A stretch of DNA of 15,539 nucleotides from DASXIW01 sp036497785 (GTDB taxonomy: Bacteria > Pseudomonadota > Alphaproteobacteria > Acetobacterales > Acetobacteraceae). The DNA lies in the NCBI GenBank assembly GCA_036497785.1, contig DASXIW010000088.1, positions 1 through 15,539 on the forward strand, written 5' to 3'. The notes beneath the pieces were generated by a model, which saw nothing but the letters and a program-made list of their open reading frames with translations, was not told where the DNA came from and searched no databases. Positions 1 through 7,807 of the stretch are shown in pieces; positions within the stretch are counted from its first letter, which is position 1; the number at the start of each line of letters is the position of its first letter. Made by a program: the position numbers and the translations under genes.

Positions 1-117
1 CGCGAGTTGTGCCGCGCGCCGGGGACGCACGAGGAAGGTGACATCCACTCCGGTCTGAGCCAGCCGGCCGCCGAAATAGCCGCCAATTCCGCCGGCACCG
101 AGCACCAGGATGCGCAT
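1..117 (-). CDS. panE: 2-dehydropantoate 2-reductase (ketopantoate reductase), N-terminal part only
   Basis: The first 39 codons are present; the gene runs off the left edge. The translation opens MRILVLGAGGIGGYFGGRLA, the Rossmann-fold NADPH-binding loop GxGxxG (GAGGIGGYFGG, about residues 7-17) placed right after the start methionine, as in the ApbA/PanE family. These enzymes reduce 2-dehydropantoate to pantoate in the cytosol for pantothenate and coenzyme A synthesis. The ATG at 117-115 has a purine-rich GGGGAGA (125-131 on this strand) at a good distance, which fixes the start. It diverges from the rpiB relic. Only the nucleotide-binding part is visible, so another ketopantoate-reductase-like protein of the same superfamily is possible; the catalytic Lys and Glu lie outside the window. 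Confidence 0.82.
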   Translation of the reverse strand, partial: MRILVLGAGGIGGYFGGRLAQTGVDVTFLVRPRRAAQLA

Positions 118-148
118 GTGATCTGTCTCCCCGTTCACAGCTACAACG

Positions 149-177
149 ACAGTGCCGGCGGGACGGCGTCTTGCCAA
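149..177 (-). promoter_or_regulatory. candidate sigma-70 promoter for panE
   Basis: Read on the minus strand, TTGGCA (177-172, five of six to the TTGACA consensus) is followed after exactly 17 bases by CACTGT (154-149). The predicted start near 142 would leave a leader of about 25 bases that includes the GGGGAGA ribosome binding site. The -10 is a weak match, so this rests mainly on the -35, the spacing and the position. Confidence 0.35.
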
Positions 178-264
178 TCGGGGCCGCGCATGGCCGGAAT
201 GCTCGGCCCGGCTCCGGATCGGAATTACATCGCGGCGGCCGCCCATGCTAGAGGAGCCGTCGAA

Positions 265-440
265 ATGCAATACACGATCGCCATCGGTCGCGACCATGCC
301 GGCCTTTCGCTCAAGGCGGCGCCGACCGCGGCACTTGCCGCCAGCGGTCATGCCACGCTGGACATTCTGCGCATGTTCCTGTCCACCCCATATGAGGGGG
401 CCGCCATGATCTCTGTCTGGCCAAGCTCGCCGCTACCTAG
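265..440 (+). pseudogene. rpiB: ribose-5-phosphate isomerase B relic (internal deletion plus frameshift)
   Basis: From ATG 265, with GAGGAG at 251-256 as ribosome binding site, the translation begins MQYTIAIGRDHAGLSLK, matching the RpiB N-terminus (IAI.SDHAG..LK). It runs through ...ASGHATLDI and jumps directly to LRMFLSTPYEG, which matches the RpiB C-terminal end (LxVFLxTPFEGGRH). The middle, roughly 80-90 residues including the catalytic Cys and His regions, is gone. After TPYEG the frame is broken: one extra G in the five-G run at 396-400 would give GGRHDLCLAKLAAT and a stop at 438-440, the normal type of RpiB C-terminus. The unbroken frame instead ends at 453 with unrelated residues. Intact RpiB is about 145 aa; this relic would be 58. 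RpiB interconverts ribose 5-phosphate and ribulose 5-phosphate; this copy cannot. It sits just upstream of glyA, probably marking an old rpiB-glyA transcription unit. Confidence 0.8.
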
Positions 441-449
441 AGGAATTCC

Positions 450-1748
<1,299 letters not shown>

Positions 1749-1754
1749 GCGCCC

Positions 1755-2210
1755 ATGCACTGCCCGTTCTGCGGAAACGAGGACACCCAGGTCAAGGATA
1801 GCCGCCCCAGCGATGATGGGGCGGCGATCCGCAGGCGGCGTTTCTGCACGGGCTGCAGCCAGCGTTTCACCACGATAGAACGCGTGCAACTGCGTGAGCT
1901 GACCGTGGTGAAATCCGATCATCGCCGGCAGCCTTTCGACCGGGACAAGCTGGCACGCTCCGTGCGCATCGCTCTGCGCAAGCGGCCGGTGCAGGAGGAG
2001 CGGGTGGAGCGGATCGTCAACGGCATCGTCCGCCAGCTCGAGGCCTCCGGCGAGAGCGACGTCACCAGCCAGGATATCGGCAAGCTGGTGATGGAGACGC
2101 TGAAGGAGGTGGACACCGTCGCTTACGTCCGGTTCGCCTCGGTCTATCGCAACTTTCGCGAGGCCAAGGATTTCGAGGCATTTGTGGGCGAGCTGGGCGA
2201 ACCCACATAG
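1755..2210 (+). CDS. nrdR: transcriptional repressor NrdR
   Basis: A 151-aa repressor of ribonucleotide reductase genes that senses nucleotide state. The N-terminal zinc ribbon has C3, C6, C31 and C34 (MHCPFCGNEDTQVKDSR and RRFCTGC), the linker RFTTIERV follows, and an ATP-cone domain occupies about 49-139 (VVKSDHRRQPFDRDKLARSV onward). Length and layout are those of the family. The start is fixed because the zinc ribbon begins at residue 3. It follows glyA by 6 bases, so it is probably cotranscribed, and ribD begins 7 bases after its stop. The glyA-nrdR-ribD linkage is common in alphaproteobacteria. No NrdR-box pair was recognised in the window, so its targets lie elsewhere. Confidence 0.96.
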   Translation: MHCPFCGNEDTQVKDSRPSDDGAAIRRRRFCTGCSQRFTTIERVQLRELTVVKSDHRRQPFDRDKLARSVRIALRKRPVQEERVERIVNGIVRQLEASGESDVTSQDIGKLVMETLKEVDTVAYVRFASVYRNFREAKDFEAFVGELGEPT

Positions 2211-2217
2211 GGCGGTG

Positions 2218-3312
2218 ATGGACGATCTTTCACATATGCGGGCGGCGCTAGGCCTGGCGCGGCGCGGCTTGGGCAATAGCTGGCCGAATCCGGCGGTGGG
2301 CTGCGTGATCGTTCGCGATGGCCGGGTGGTGGGGCGGGGCTTCACCGCACCGGGCGGGCGGCCGCATGCCGAGCCCCAGGCGCTCGCCATGGCCGGCGAG
2401 GCTGCGCGTGGGGCGACGGCCTATGTCACGCTCGAGCCATGCTGCCATACCGGCCGGACTCCGCCATGCACCGATGCGCTGATCGCCGCCGGCATCGCCC
2501 GCGTGGTGGTGGCCGTGCGCGATCCCGATGCGCGGGTGAATGGCGAGGGCACCGCCGCGCTGCGCGCCGCCGGGATCGCGGTGGAGGAGGGCGTGCTGAC
2601 CGCCGAGGCCGAGGAGGTCAATGCCGGCTTCTTCAGCCGCATCCGCCGGGGCCGCCCGCTGGTGACGCTGAAGCTGGCGACCACGCTGGATGGGCGGATC
2701 GCCACGAAATCCGGTGAAAGCCAGTGGCTCACCGGCGAGCCGGCCCGCCGGGCCGCGCATATGCTGCGTGGGCGGCACGACGCGGTGATGGTGGGTGTCG
2801 GCACGGTGCTGGCCGACGATCCCGACCTGACCTGCCGCCTGCCCGGCTTCAAGCCGGTGCCCATGGTAAGGGTGGTTGCCGACAGTCATCTGCGCATTGG
2901 GCTGACCTCCCGGCTGGTGGCCACCGCCCGGCAGTCCCCAACCTGGATCGTGGCGCGCGACGGTGCCGATCCGAATCGTCGCCGGGCCTTGGCCGAAATC
3001 GGGGTGACGCTGATCGAGGTGGCGGGTGGCGAGGCCGGGGTGGATATCGCCCGGGCGTTGACCGTCCTGGCCGAACGCGGCATCACCCGGCTGCTTGTGG
3101 AAGGCGGCGGACAAATGACTGCCTCGCTGTTGCGCGCCGATCTGGTGGACCGGGTGGCGTGGTTCCATGCGCCGGCCGTCATGGGCGGCGATGGCTGGCC
3201 GGCGGCGCAGTCCTTCGGTCTGCGGCATCTGGCCGACATGCCGCGCTTCGTGCGCCACGCGGCGACGCCGGTCGGGGCCGATATGTTGACCGAATTGCGG
3301 AGGGCGGCCTGA
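2218..3312 (+). CDS. ribD: bifunctional riboflavin deaminase/reductase RibD
   Basis: A 364-aa cytosolic enzyme for the second and third steps of riboflavin synthesis: deamination of the pyrimidine product of GTP cyclohydrolase II, then NADPH reduction of the ribosyl side chain. The N-terminal deaminase domain carries HAE (zinc ligand H50, proton shuttle E52) and PCCHTGRTPPC (zinc ligands C75 and C84). The reductase domain opens at about 145 with RPLVTLKLATTLDGRIA and contains GVGTVLADDPDLTCR and LLVEGGGQ. The frame is open upstream to 2182 inside nrdR, but ATG 2218 gives the family-typical N-terminus (MRAALGLARRGLGNSWPNPAVGC shortly after). GTG 2215 is an alternative. Its stop overlaps the ribE start by one base (TGATG). 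Confidence 0.95.
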   Translation: MDDLSHMRAALGLARRGLGNSWPNPAVGCVIVRDGRVVGRGFTAPGGRPHAEPQALAMAGEAARGATAYVTLEPCCHTGRTPPCTDALIAAGIARVVVAVRDPDARVNGEGTAALRAAGIAVEEGVLTAEAEEVNAGFFSRIRRGRPLVTLKLATTLDGRIATKSGESQWLTGEPARRAAHMLRGRHDAVMVGVGTVLADDPDLTCRLPGFKPVPMVRVVADSHLRIGLTSRLVATARQSPTWIVARDGADPNRRRALAEIGVTLIEVAGGEAGVDIARALTVLAERGITRLLVEGGGQMTASLLRADLVDRVAWFHAPAVMGGDGWPAAQSFGLRHLADMPRFVRHAATPVGADMLTELRRAA

Positions 3313-3911
3313 TGTTCACCGGGATCGTGAGCGGCCTGGGCACGGTGCGCGCCATCGCCGGGTTGGGCGACGGCCATGACATGCGGCTGGTGATCGGCCA
3401 TCCGTGGCCCGCGGGCACGCAGATCGCGCTCGGCGCCTCCATTGCCTGTTCCGGATGCTGCCTGACGGCGGTGGAACTGGGCGAGGACTGGTTCGCCGTG
3501 GATGCGTCGGGCGAGACGCTGTCCAAGACGACGCTGGGGCGCTGGGAGGTCGGCTCGCGGGTGAATCTGGAACGGCCGCTGAAGGTGGGCGACGAACTGG
3601 GGGGGCATATCGTGGCCGGCCATGTGGATGGGGTGGGCGAGGTGCTGGGCAGCCGCCCCGAACACGGTTCGGTGCGCTGGCGCTTTCGGGTGCCCGATCC
3701 GCTGGCGCGGTTCATCGCCCCCAAGGGCAGTGTGGCCGTCGATGGCGTGTCGCTGACTGTCAACGAGGTGGCTGGCAGAGCGTTCGAGGTCAACATCATT
3801 CCCCATACCGCCGCCGTGACCAGTTTCGGCGCGTTGCGCGTGGGCGATCCCGTCAACATCGAAATCGACACCGTGGCGCGCTATGTTGCCCGGCTGGCGG
3901 AGTATTCATGA
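3312..3911 (+). CDS. ribE: riboflavin synthase alpha subunit
   Basis: A 199-aa enzyme that dismutates two 6,7-dimethyl-8-ribityllumazine molecules into riboflavin and the pyrimidine precursor, the last step of the pathway. It starts with the invariant MFTGIV. The two lumazine-binding beta-barrels are visible as an internal repeat: first half SIACSGCCLTAVEL, second half GSVAVDGVSLTVNEV, with GGHIVAGHVDGVGE at the junction (about 97-110). Length is standard. The start ATG shares its A with the ribD stop, and its TGA lies within the ATGA that starts the next gene, so translation is probably coupled on both sides. RibH, its usual partner and substrate supplier, is encoded 1.1 kb downstream. Some groups name this gene ribC. 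Confidence 0.96.
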   Translation: MFTGIVSGLGTVRAIAGLGDGHDMRLVIGHPWPAGTQIALGASIACSGCCLTAVELGEDWFAVDASGETLSKTTLGRWEVGSRVNLERPLKVGDELGGHIVAGHVDGVGEVLGSRPEHGSVRWRFRVPDPLARFIAPKGSVAVDGVSLTVNEVAGRAFEVNIIPHTAAVTSFGALRVGDPVNIEIDTVARYVARLAEYS

Positions 3912-5050
3912 ACGAAATCATCACCCGCAGCCTGTCCGAATATCTGTCCTCGGCCGAGGAACTGATCGAGGAGGCACGCAACGGGCGCATGTTCATCCTG
4001 GCCGACGACGAGGACCGGGAGAACGAGGGCGACCTGGTGATCCCGGCCCAGTTTGCGACCCCCGAGGCGGTGAACTTTATGGCCCGTTATGCGCGCGGGC
4101 TGATCTGCCTGGCGCTGACCCAGCACCGGGTGGAGCAGCTGGGTCTGCCGTTGATGAGCCAGTCCAATAGCAGCCGACACAGCACCGCCTTCACCATCTC
4201 CATCGAGGCGCGCGACGGTGTGACCACCGGCATCTCGGCGCATGATCGGGCCCATACCATCGCGGTGGCGATCAATCCGGAGGCCTCCCGGCACGACATC
4301 GTGACACCCGGCCATGTGTTTCCGCTGATGGCGCGCGAGGGCGGCAGTCTGGTGCGCGCGGGGCATACCGAGGCGGCGGTGGATATCGCGCGGATGGCCG
4401 GGCTGAACCCGGCCGGCGTTATCTGCGAGATCATGAACGACGATGGCAGCATGGCCCGGCTGCCCGAGCTGGTGGCCTTCGCCCAGCACCATAATCTGAA
4501 GCTGGGCACGGTCGCGGACCTGATCGCCTATCGCCGGCGCACCGAAAGGCTGGTGCGGCGTGTGCAGGAGGGCGTGCTGCCCCATGCGATCGGCGGCGAC
4601 TGGAAGCTGATCGTATACGCCAACACCGTGGAATATGCCGAGCATCTGGTGCTGGTGAAGGGCGATCTGAGCGGACCCGAGCCGGTGCTGGTGCGTATGC
4701 ATCAGGTGGACCTGCTGGAGGACATACTTGGCGGCAAGGATAATTCGAACCTGCACGGCGCCATGCGCATGATCGCCGAGGCGGGGCGCGGAGCGGTGGT
4801 GATGATCCGCGAGGTACGCCCGGCCGCGCTCTCGGCGCGTGTCGCCCGGCTGACGGAACCGGGCAGCGCGCCCACCGAGCTGCGCGATTACGGCATCGGC
4901 GCCCAGGTGTTGCTGGATCTTGGCTTGAAGGATCTTGTGTTGCTGTCCAACCGGCATCACACCATCATCGGCATCGAGGGCTATGGCCTGAATGTGGTGG
5001 AGCATCGCTGTATCCCGGCGGTCCGTGGCGCGGCCGGGGCCGGCGCATGA
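3908..5050 (+). CDS. ribB: 3,4-dihydroxy-2-butanone 4-phosphate synthase with degenerate GTP cyclohydrolase II-like domain (RibBX type)
   Basis: A 380-aa two-domain protein. The N-terminal domain (about 1-205) is a complete DHBP synthase: DDEDRENEGD (33-42), the substrate region SRHSTAFTISIEARDG, H136 in GHVFPL, GHTEA (152-156) and E174 in CEIMNDDG. It converts ribulose 5-phosphate to the four-carbon unit of riboflavin. The C-terminal domain (about 209-370) has the GTP cyclohydrolase II fold pattern (GDLSGPEPVLVRMH) but lacks the zinc site. The family's cysteine motif (HSECLTGD..GS.RCDCG) is replaced by MHQVDLLEDILGGKDNSNLHG at 264-284, with no Cys; the RQEGRGIG segment is also lost (IREVRPAALSA). 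The domain is therefore probably not a cyclohydrolase, and an authentic ribA should lie elsewhere. ATGA overlaps join it to ribE and ribH. An annotation as bifunctional RibBA would overstate its activity. Confidence 0.93.
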   Translation: MNEIITRSLSEYLSSAEELIEEARNGRMFILADDEDRENEGDLVIPAQFATPEAVNFMARYARGLICLALTQHRVEQLGLPLMSQSNSSRHSTAFTISIEARDGVTTGISAHDRAHTIAVAINPEASRHDIVTPGHVFPLMAREGGSLVRAGHTEAAVDIARMAGLNPAGVICEIMNDDGSMARLPELVAFAQHHNLKLGTVADLIAYRRRTERLVRRVQEGVLPHAIGGDWKLIVYANTVEYAEHLVLVKGDLSGPEPVLVRMHQVDLLEDILGGKDNSNLHGAMRMIAEAGRGAVVMIREVRPAALSARVARLTEPGSAPTELRDYGIGAQVLLDLGLKDLVLLSNRHHTIIGIEGYGLNVVEHRCIPAVRGAAGAGA

Positions 5051-5529
5051 GCACGGCCGACGCGAAACTGCCCGCCGCGCCGCGCATCGAGGGATCGGCG
5101 CCGCATGTGCTGATTGTGCGCGCACCCTATTACGTCGCCATTTCCGAGGGGCTGCTTACCGGCGCCGGGCGTATCCTGACGGAGGCGGGTGCCACCCACG
5201 ACGTGCTGGACGTGTCCGGCGCGCTGGAGCTGGCATCGGCCATCCGCCTGGCGGCCCGCGGCCGGCGGCGGTTCGACGCCTATGTGGCCCTGGGCTGCGT
5301 GGTGCGCGGCGAGACCGACCATTACGACCATGTCTGCCGCGAGGCGATGGCCGGGCTGACTGCGGTGGCGCTGCAATTCGGCCTGTGCGTGGGCAACGGG
5401 CTGCTGACCGTGCACACGGAGCAGCAGGCGATCGAGCGTTCGTCGCTGGACGGGCATAACAAGGGGGCGGAGGCCGCCGTGGCCGCCCTGGTGCAGCTTG
5501 GTGCCGCGCGCTGGCTGGGGGCCGTCTGA
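5047..5529 (+). CDS. ribH: 6,7-dimethyl-8-ribityllumazine synthase
   Basis: A 160-aa enzyme that condenses the DHBP-synthase product with the pyrimidine diamine to give ribityllumazine, usually as an icosahedral or decameric shell. Signatures are VSGALELASAIRLAA (the aryl/ribityl pocket, about 56-70), ALGCVVRGETDHYDHVC with the catalytic histidine H92, GNGLLTVHTEQQAIER with the phosphate-binding R131, and K139 in GHNKGAEAA. The start overlaps the ribB stop (ATGA) and the TGA shares its last base with the nusB start. The N-terminus up to about residue 18 is variable and proline/alanine-rich, normal for the family. Confidence 0.95.
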   Translation: MSTADAKLPAAPRIEGSAPHVLIVRAPYYVAISEGLLTGAGRILTEAGATHDVLDVSGALELASAIRLAARGRRRFDAYVALGCVVRGETDHYDHVCREAMAGLTAVALQFGLCVGNGLLTVHTEQQAIERSSLDGHNKGAEAAVAALVQLGAARWLGAV

Positions 5530-6032
5530 TGCCAGCCAAAAGCCGCCCGCGCACTGCCAGCCGCGTCGCGGCCGTGCAGGCGCTGTTTCAGGCTGAACAG
5601 GCGCAGATCAACGTGGAAACGGTGATCGAGGAGTTTGTCCGCCACCGGCTCGGCGCGCTGCCCGAGACGGAGTCCCGTGGCGATGGCGGGTTCGAGAATG
5701 GCCGGGCGCCGGATGCGCATGTGCCGCTATTCGCGCGGATCGTGCGCGTGGCGACCGATCAGCAGGACCGGCTGGACGCCATGCTGAGCGACGCGCTGAC
5801 CGAGGATTGGCCGCTGGAGCGGCTGGACCCGGTACTGCGCGCGCTGATGCGGGCCGGCGCGTCCGAATTATGGATGCGGGATGGGCCGCCGGCGAAGGTG
5901 GTGATCAACGAATATCTCGATGTGGCGCATGGCTTCTTCGAGGGCGACGAGTCGCGCATGGCCAATGGGGTGCTCGATCGTCTCGCACATCTGCTGCGGC
6001 CGGCGGAATTCCCGTCAGCGGGCAACGCTTGA
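5529..6032 (+). CDS. nusB: transcription antitermination factor NusB
   Basis: A 167-aa NusB-domain protein that binds boxA RNA with NusE (ribosomal protein S10) and promotes antitermination in rRNA operons. The N-terminal SRVAAVQALFQAEQ and the C-terminal LDPVLRALMRAGASEL...PPAKVVINEYLDVAHGFFEGDESRMANGVLD are typical of the family. It is longer than the roughly 140-150 aa norm because of an insert around residues 38-62 rich in Gly, Glu and Asp. ribH-nusB linkage is widespread in proteobacteria. The start shares one base with the ribH stop; its own TGA overlaps the TTG start of thiL. Confidence 0.94.
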   Translation: MPAKSRPRTASRVAAVQALFQAEQAQINVETVIEEFVRHRLGALPETESRGDGGFENGRAPDAHVPLFARIVRVATDQQDRLDAMLSDALTEDWPLERLDPVLRALMRAGASELWMRDGPPAKVVINEYLDVAHGFFEGDESRMANGVLDRLAHLLRPAEFPSAGNA

Positions 6033-7003
6033 GCAAAACGGACATTGCCGGCGCGCTGCCCGACGAGTTCGCGCTGATCGCTCGCCATTTTCGACCGCTG
6101 GCCGGACCCGGCGCGCTGGCGCTGGGCGACGATGCGGCGGTGACGACGCCGCCGGCCGGGCGCGAGCTGGTCATCTCCGCCGATGCCATGGTGGCCGGCG
6201 TGCATTTCCTGCCCGGCGATCCCGCCGATCTGGTGGCGCGCAAGCTGTTGCGGACCAATCTGTCCGATCTGGCGGCCATGGGGGCGGCGCCTCTGGGCTA
6301 TCTGATGACGGTATCGGCACCGCGCGAGACGGACGAGAAGTGGTTCGCGGCGTTTGCGGCCGGGCTGGCGGAGGACCAGGCGGCGTTCGGCCTGTCGCTG
6401 CTGGGTGGTGACACAACCTCGACACCCGGGCCGATCAGCCTGTCTTTGACCATACTGGGCACAGTTGCACCCGGCACGGCGCTGCGCCGCAACACAGCCC
6501 AGCCCGGCGACGGCATCTGGGTCAGCGGCAGCATCGGCGACGGCGCGCTGGGCCTGCTCGCGGCCAAGGGGGAACTGGCCGATCCCGATTTCTATCTGGC
6601 AGGCCGCTACAGGCTGCCCCGGCCGCGGCTGGCACTGGGTTTGCGGCTGCATGGCATCGCCACGGCCGCGATGGATGTATCCGACGGGCTGGTGCAGGAT
6701 CTCGGGCATCTGTGCCGCGCCAGCTTGTTGGCGGCCGAGATCATGGCCGGCGCGGTGCCGTTATCGCCACAGGCGCGGGCGACGGACCGGCTGGCGCTGT
6801 GCCTGACCGGCGGCGACGATTACGAATTGCTGTTCGCGGTGCCCGACGCGCGGGAGGCGGCTTTGCGCCAGGCGGCTGGCGAGGCAGGCGTGGATGTCAC
6901 GCGGATCGGCGCGTTCCGGGCCGGCGAGCCGCGTGTGACGGTTCTGGCGGCCGACGGCACGCAATGGCCGATTGTTTCATGCGGCTGGAGCCATTTCGGC
7001 TGA
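6029..7003 (+). CDS. thiL: thiamine-monophosphate kinase
   Basis: A 324-aa enzyme that phosphorylates thiamine monophosphate to thiamine diphosphate, the active cofactor. AIR-synthase-like ATP-grasp features are present: LGDDAAV (metal and phosphate binding), SADAMVAGVHF, LLRTNLSDLAAMGAAP, GGDTTSTPGPISLSLTILG, AMDVSDGLVQDL and LTGGDDYELLF. The start chosen is TTG at 6029, in a TTGA overlap with the nusB stop; no ATG or GTG in this frame would leave a proper N-terminus (LSKTDIAGALPDEFALI aligns to the family start). The upstream open frame lies inside nusB. nusB-thiL order is common. The gene ends against convergent bamE, 36 bases away. Confidence 0.94.
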   Translation: MSKTDIAGALPDEFALIARHFRPLAGPGALALGDDAAVTTPPAGRELVISADAMVAGVHFLPGDPADLVARKLLRTNLSDLAAMGAAPLGYLMTVSAPRETDEKWFAAFAAGLAEDQAAFGLSLLGGDTTSTPGPISLSLTILGTVAPGTALRRNTAQPGDGIWVSGSIGDGALGLLAAKGELADPDFYLAGRYRLPRPRLALGLRLHGIATAAMDVSDGLVQDLGHLCRASLLAAEIMAGAVPLSPQARATDRLALCLTGGDDYELLFAVPDAREAALRQAAGEAGVDVTRIGAFRAGEPRVTVLAADGTQWPIVSCGWSHFG

Positions 7004-7004
7004 A

Positions 7005-7033
7005 CGGTCGGTGGTGCCGACCGCTTCGAGCGG
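7005..7033. terminator. hairpin between convergent thiL and bamE (possible bidirectional terminator)
   Basis: CGGTCGG (7005-7011) and CCGACCG (7017-7023) form a perfect 7-bp stem with a 5-base loop. A second, mutually exclusive stem CCGCT/AGCGG (7021-7025, 7029-7033) overlaps it. It lies exactly between two convergent stop codons, the right place for a shared terminator. There is no T-run on either strand, so it is not a canonical intrinsic terminator. Confidence 0.3.
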
Positions 7034-7039
7034 CCCCGA

Positions 7040-7570
7040 TCAGTAGCCGACGCCGCTCCCGCTCCGGTTGCCGCCGCTGTTGCCGCCCGTGTTGGGCCCG
7101 GCATTCGGGCTGAAGCGCCCGACATTGCCCAGCAATTGCTGCAGGATCGAGGCGTTGCTGCCTGGCGACGGGGTGGTGCGGGCGACGACGGCGACCGGCA
7201 GGGAATCATCCGGGCCTTTCTTCGTCACAACTTTCAGCACGCCTTTGTCGTCGAAAGTCAGCAGCACGACCTCCTGGTCCAGCACCTCCTGCGTGCCGCC
7301 GATCACCGGCTTGGTGACTTCGCCGATATAGATCCAGCTGTTATCGTCGAATGGCGCCTTGGTGGTGGGGGAGCCGATCAGGGAGAGGGCGTCGGCGCGG
7401 GTCGAGGTGCCGGGAACCAGCTCCTTCAAGGCGTCGGCGTCCACGCGGTTGCCGCGGACCTGGGGCGGGAAGGTCATGAATGCCGGCAGGCCGCAGCCCG
7501 CGACTGGGAGGAGCAGCAGCAGCGGCATGAGCCTGAGGTGGAGCGGACGCGGCAGGCGCAAGCGGGTCAT
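7040..7570 (-). CDS. bamE: outer membrane assembly lipoprotein BamE (SmpA/OmlA family)
   Basis: A 176-aa predicted lipoprotein. A basic n-region (MTRLRLPRPLHLR) and hydrophobic LMPLLLLLPVAG end in lipobox VAGC, with C26 as the lipidated residue. The SmpA/OmlA domain follows (about 45-125): LKELVPGTSTRADALSLIGSPTT, then DDNSWIYIGEV and VLLTFDDKGVLKVV. BamE is an accessory subunit of the BAM complex that inserts beta-barrel proteins. The C-terminal tail (about 145-176) is low-complexity Gly/Asn/Ser/Pro and looks disordered. The ATG at 7570 abuts an AAGGA motif at very short spacing; an internal ATG (codon 15) is possible but would remove the basic n-region. The gene is single, convergent with thiL and divergent from the CBP3-like gene. 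Confidence 0.9.
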   Translation of the reverse strand: MTRLRLPRPLHLRLMPLLLLLPVAGCGLPAFMTFPPQVRGNRVDADALKELVPGTSTRADALSLIGSPTTKAPFDDNSWIYIGEVTKPVIGGTQEVLDQEVVLLTFDDKGVLKVVTKKGPDDSLPVAVVARTTPSPGSNASILQQLLGNVGRFSPNAGPNTGGNSGGNRSGSGVGY

Positions 7571-7572
7571 TC

Positions 7573-7628
7573 CTTACAGAAGCGCGGGCCTTACAGAAAC
7601 GCGGGCCTTTGGCTTACAGCGGCGGGCC
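7573..7628. repeat. three tandem copies of a 16-17 bp repeat in the bamE leader
   Basis: CTTACAGAAGCGCGGGC (7573-7589) is followed directly by CTTACAGAAACGCGGGC (7590-7606), one base different. After a six-base gap comes a shorter, diverged copy, CTTACAGCGGCGGGCC (7613-7628). On the bamE strand each copy reads GCCCGC...CTGTAAG, and the copy nearest the gene ends in the AAGGA next to the start codon, so the repeat duplicates part of the ribosome binding region. Confidence 0.8.
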
Positions 7629-7644
7629 TCGGCGCACGGATCGA

Positions 7645-7697
7645 TTGACCGGCGCGCCGATCACGCTACGTCTAGGGCGTCTCATGGCCCGCGTCAC
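7645..7697. promoter_or_regulatory. candidate divergent promoters for bamE (-) and the CBP3-like gene (+)
   Basis: Minus strand: GTGACG (7697-7692), 17 bases, then TAGACG (7674-7669), pointing at bamE with a leader of about 90 bases that carries the triple repeat. Plus strand: TTGACC (7645-7650), 16 bases, then TACGTC (7667-7672), pointing at the 7808 gene. The two -10 boxes overlap. The rest of the 237-base gap (7571-7807) shows no other clear feature. Both calls rest on hexamers and spacing only. Confidence 0.3.
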
Positions 7698-7807
7698 GTG
7701 TAATTCGTTCAAGGCGGGTCACGCGATCCGGGTAGACCGTTTCGGCGGGGTTTTTGGCGAAGCGGCCGGCGTGGTGCCGGGCCGTGGTTGGTATGGCGAG
7801 GGGGTGC

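Noticed and set aside
225..254. Promoter TTACAT, 18 bases, TAGAGG before rpiB
   Set aside because: The putative -10 overlaps the GAGGAG ribosome binding site of the relic; a start there would remove that site, and the -35 is poor.
2150..2240. Possible FMN riboswitch before the rib genes
   Set aside because: ribD follows nrdR by seven bases, leaving no room for an RFN element, and none was seen in the ribB region, which is overlapped by ribE.
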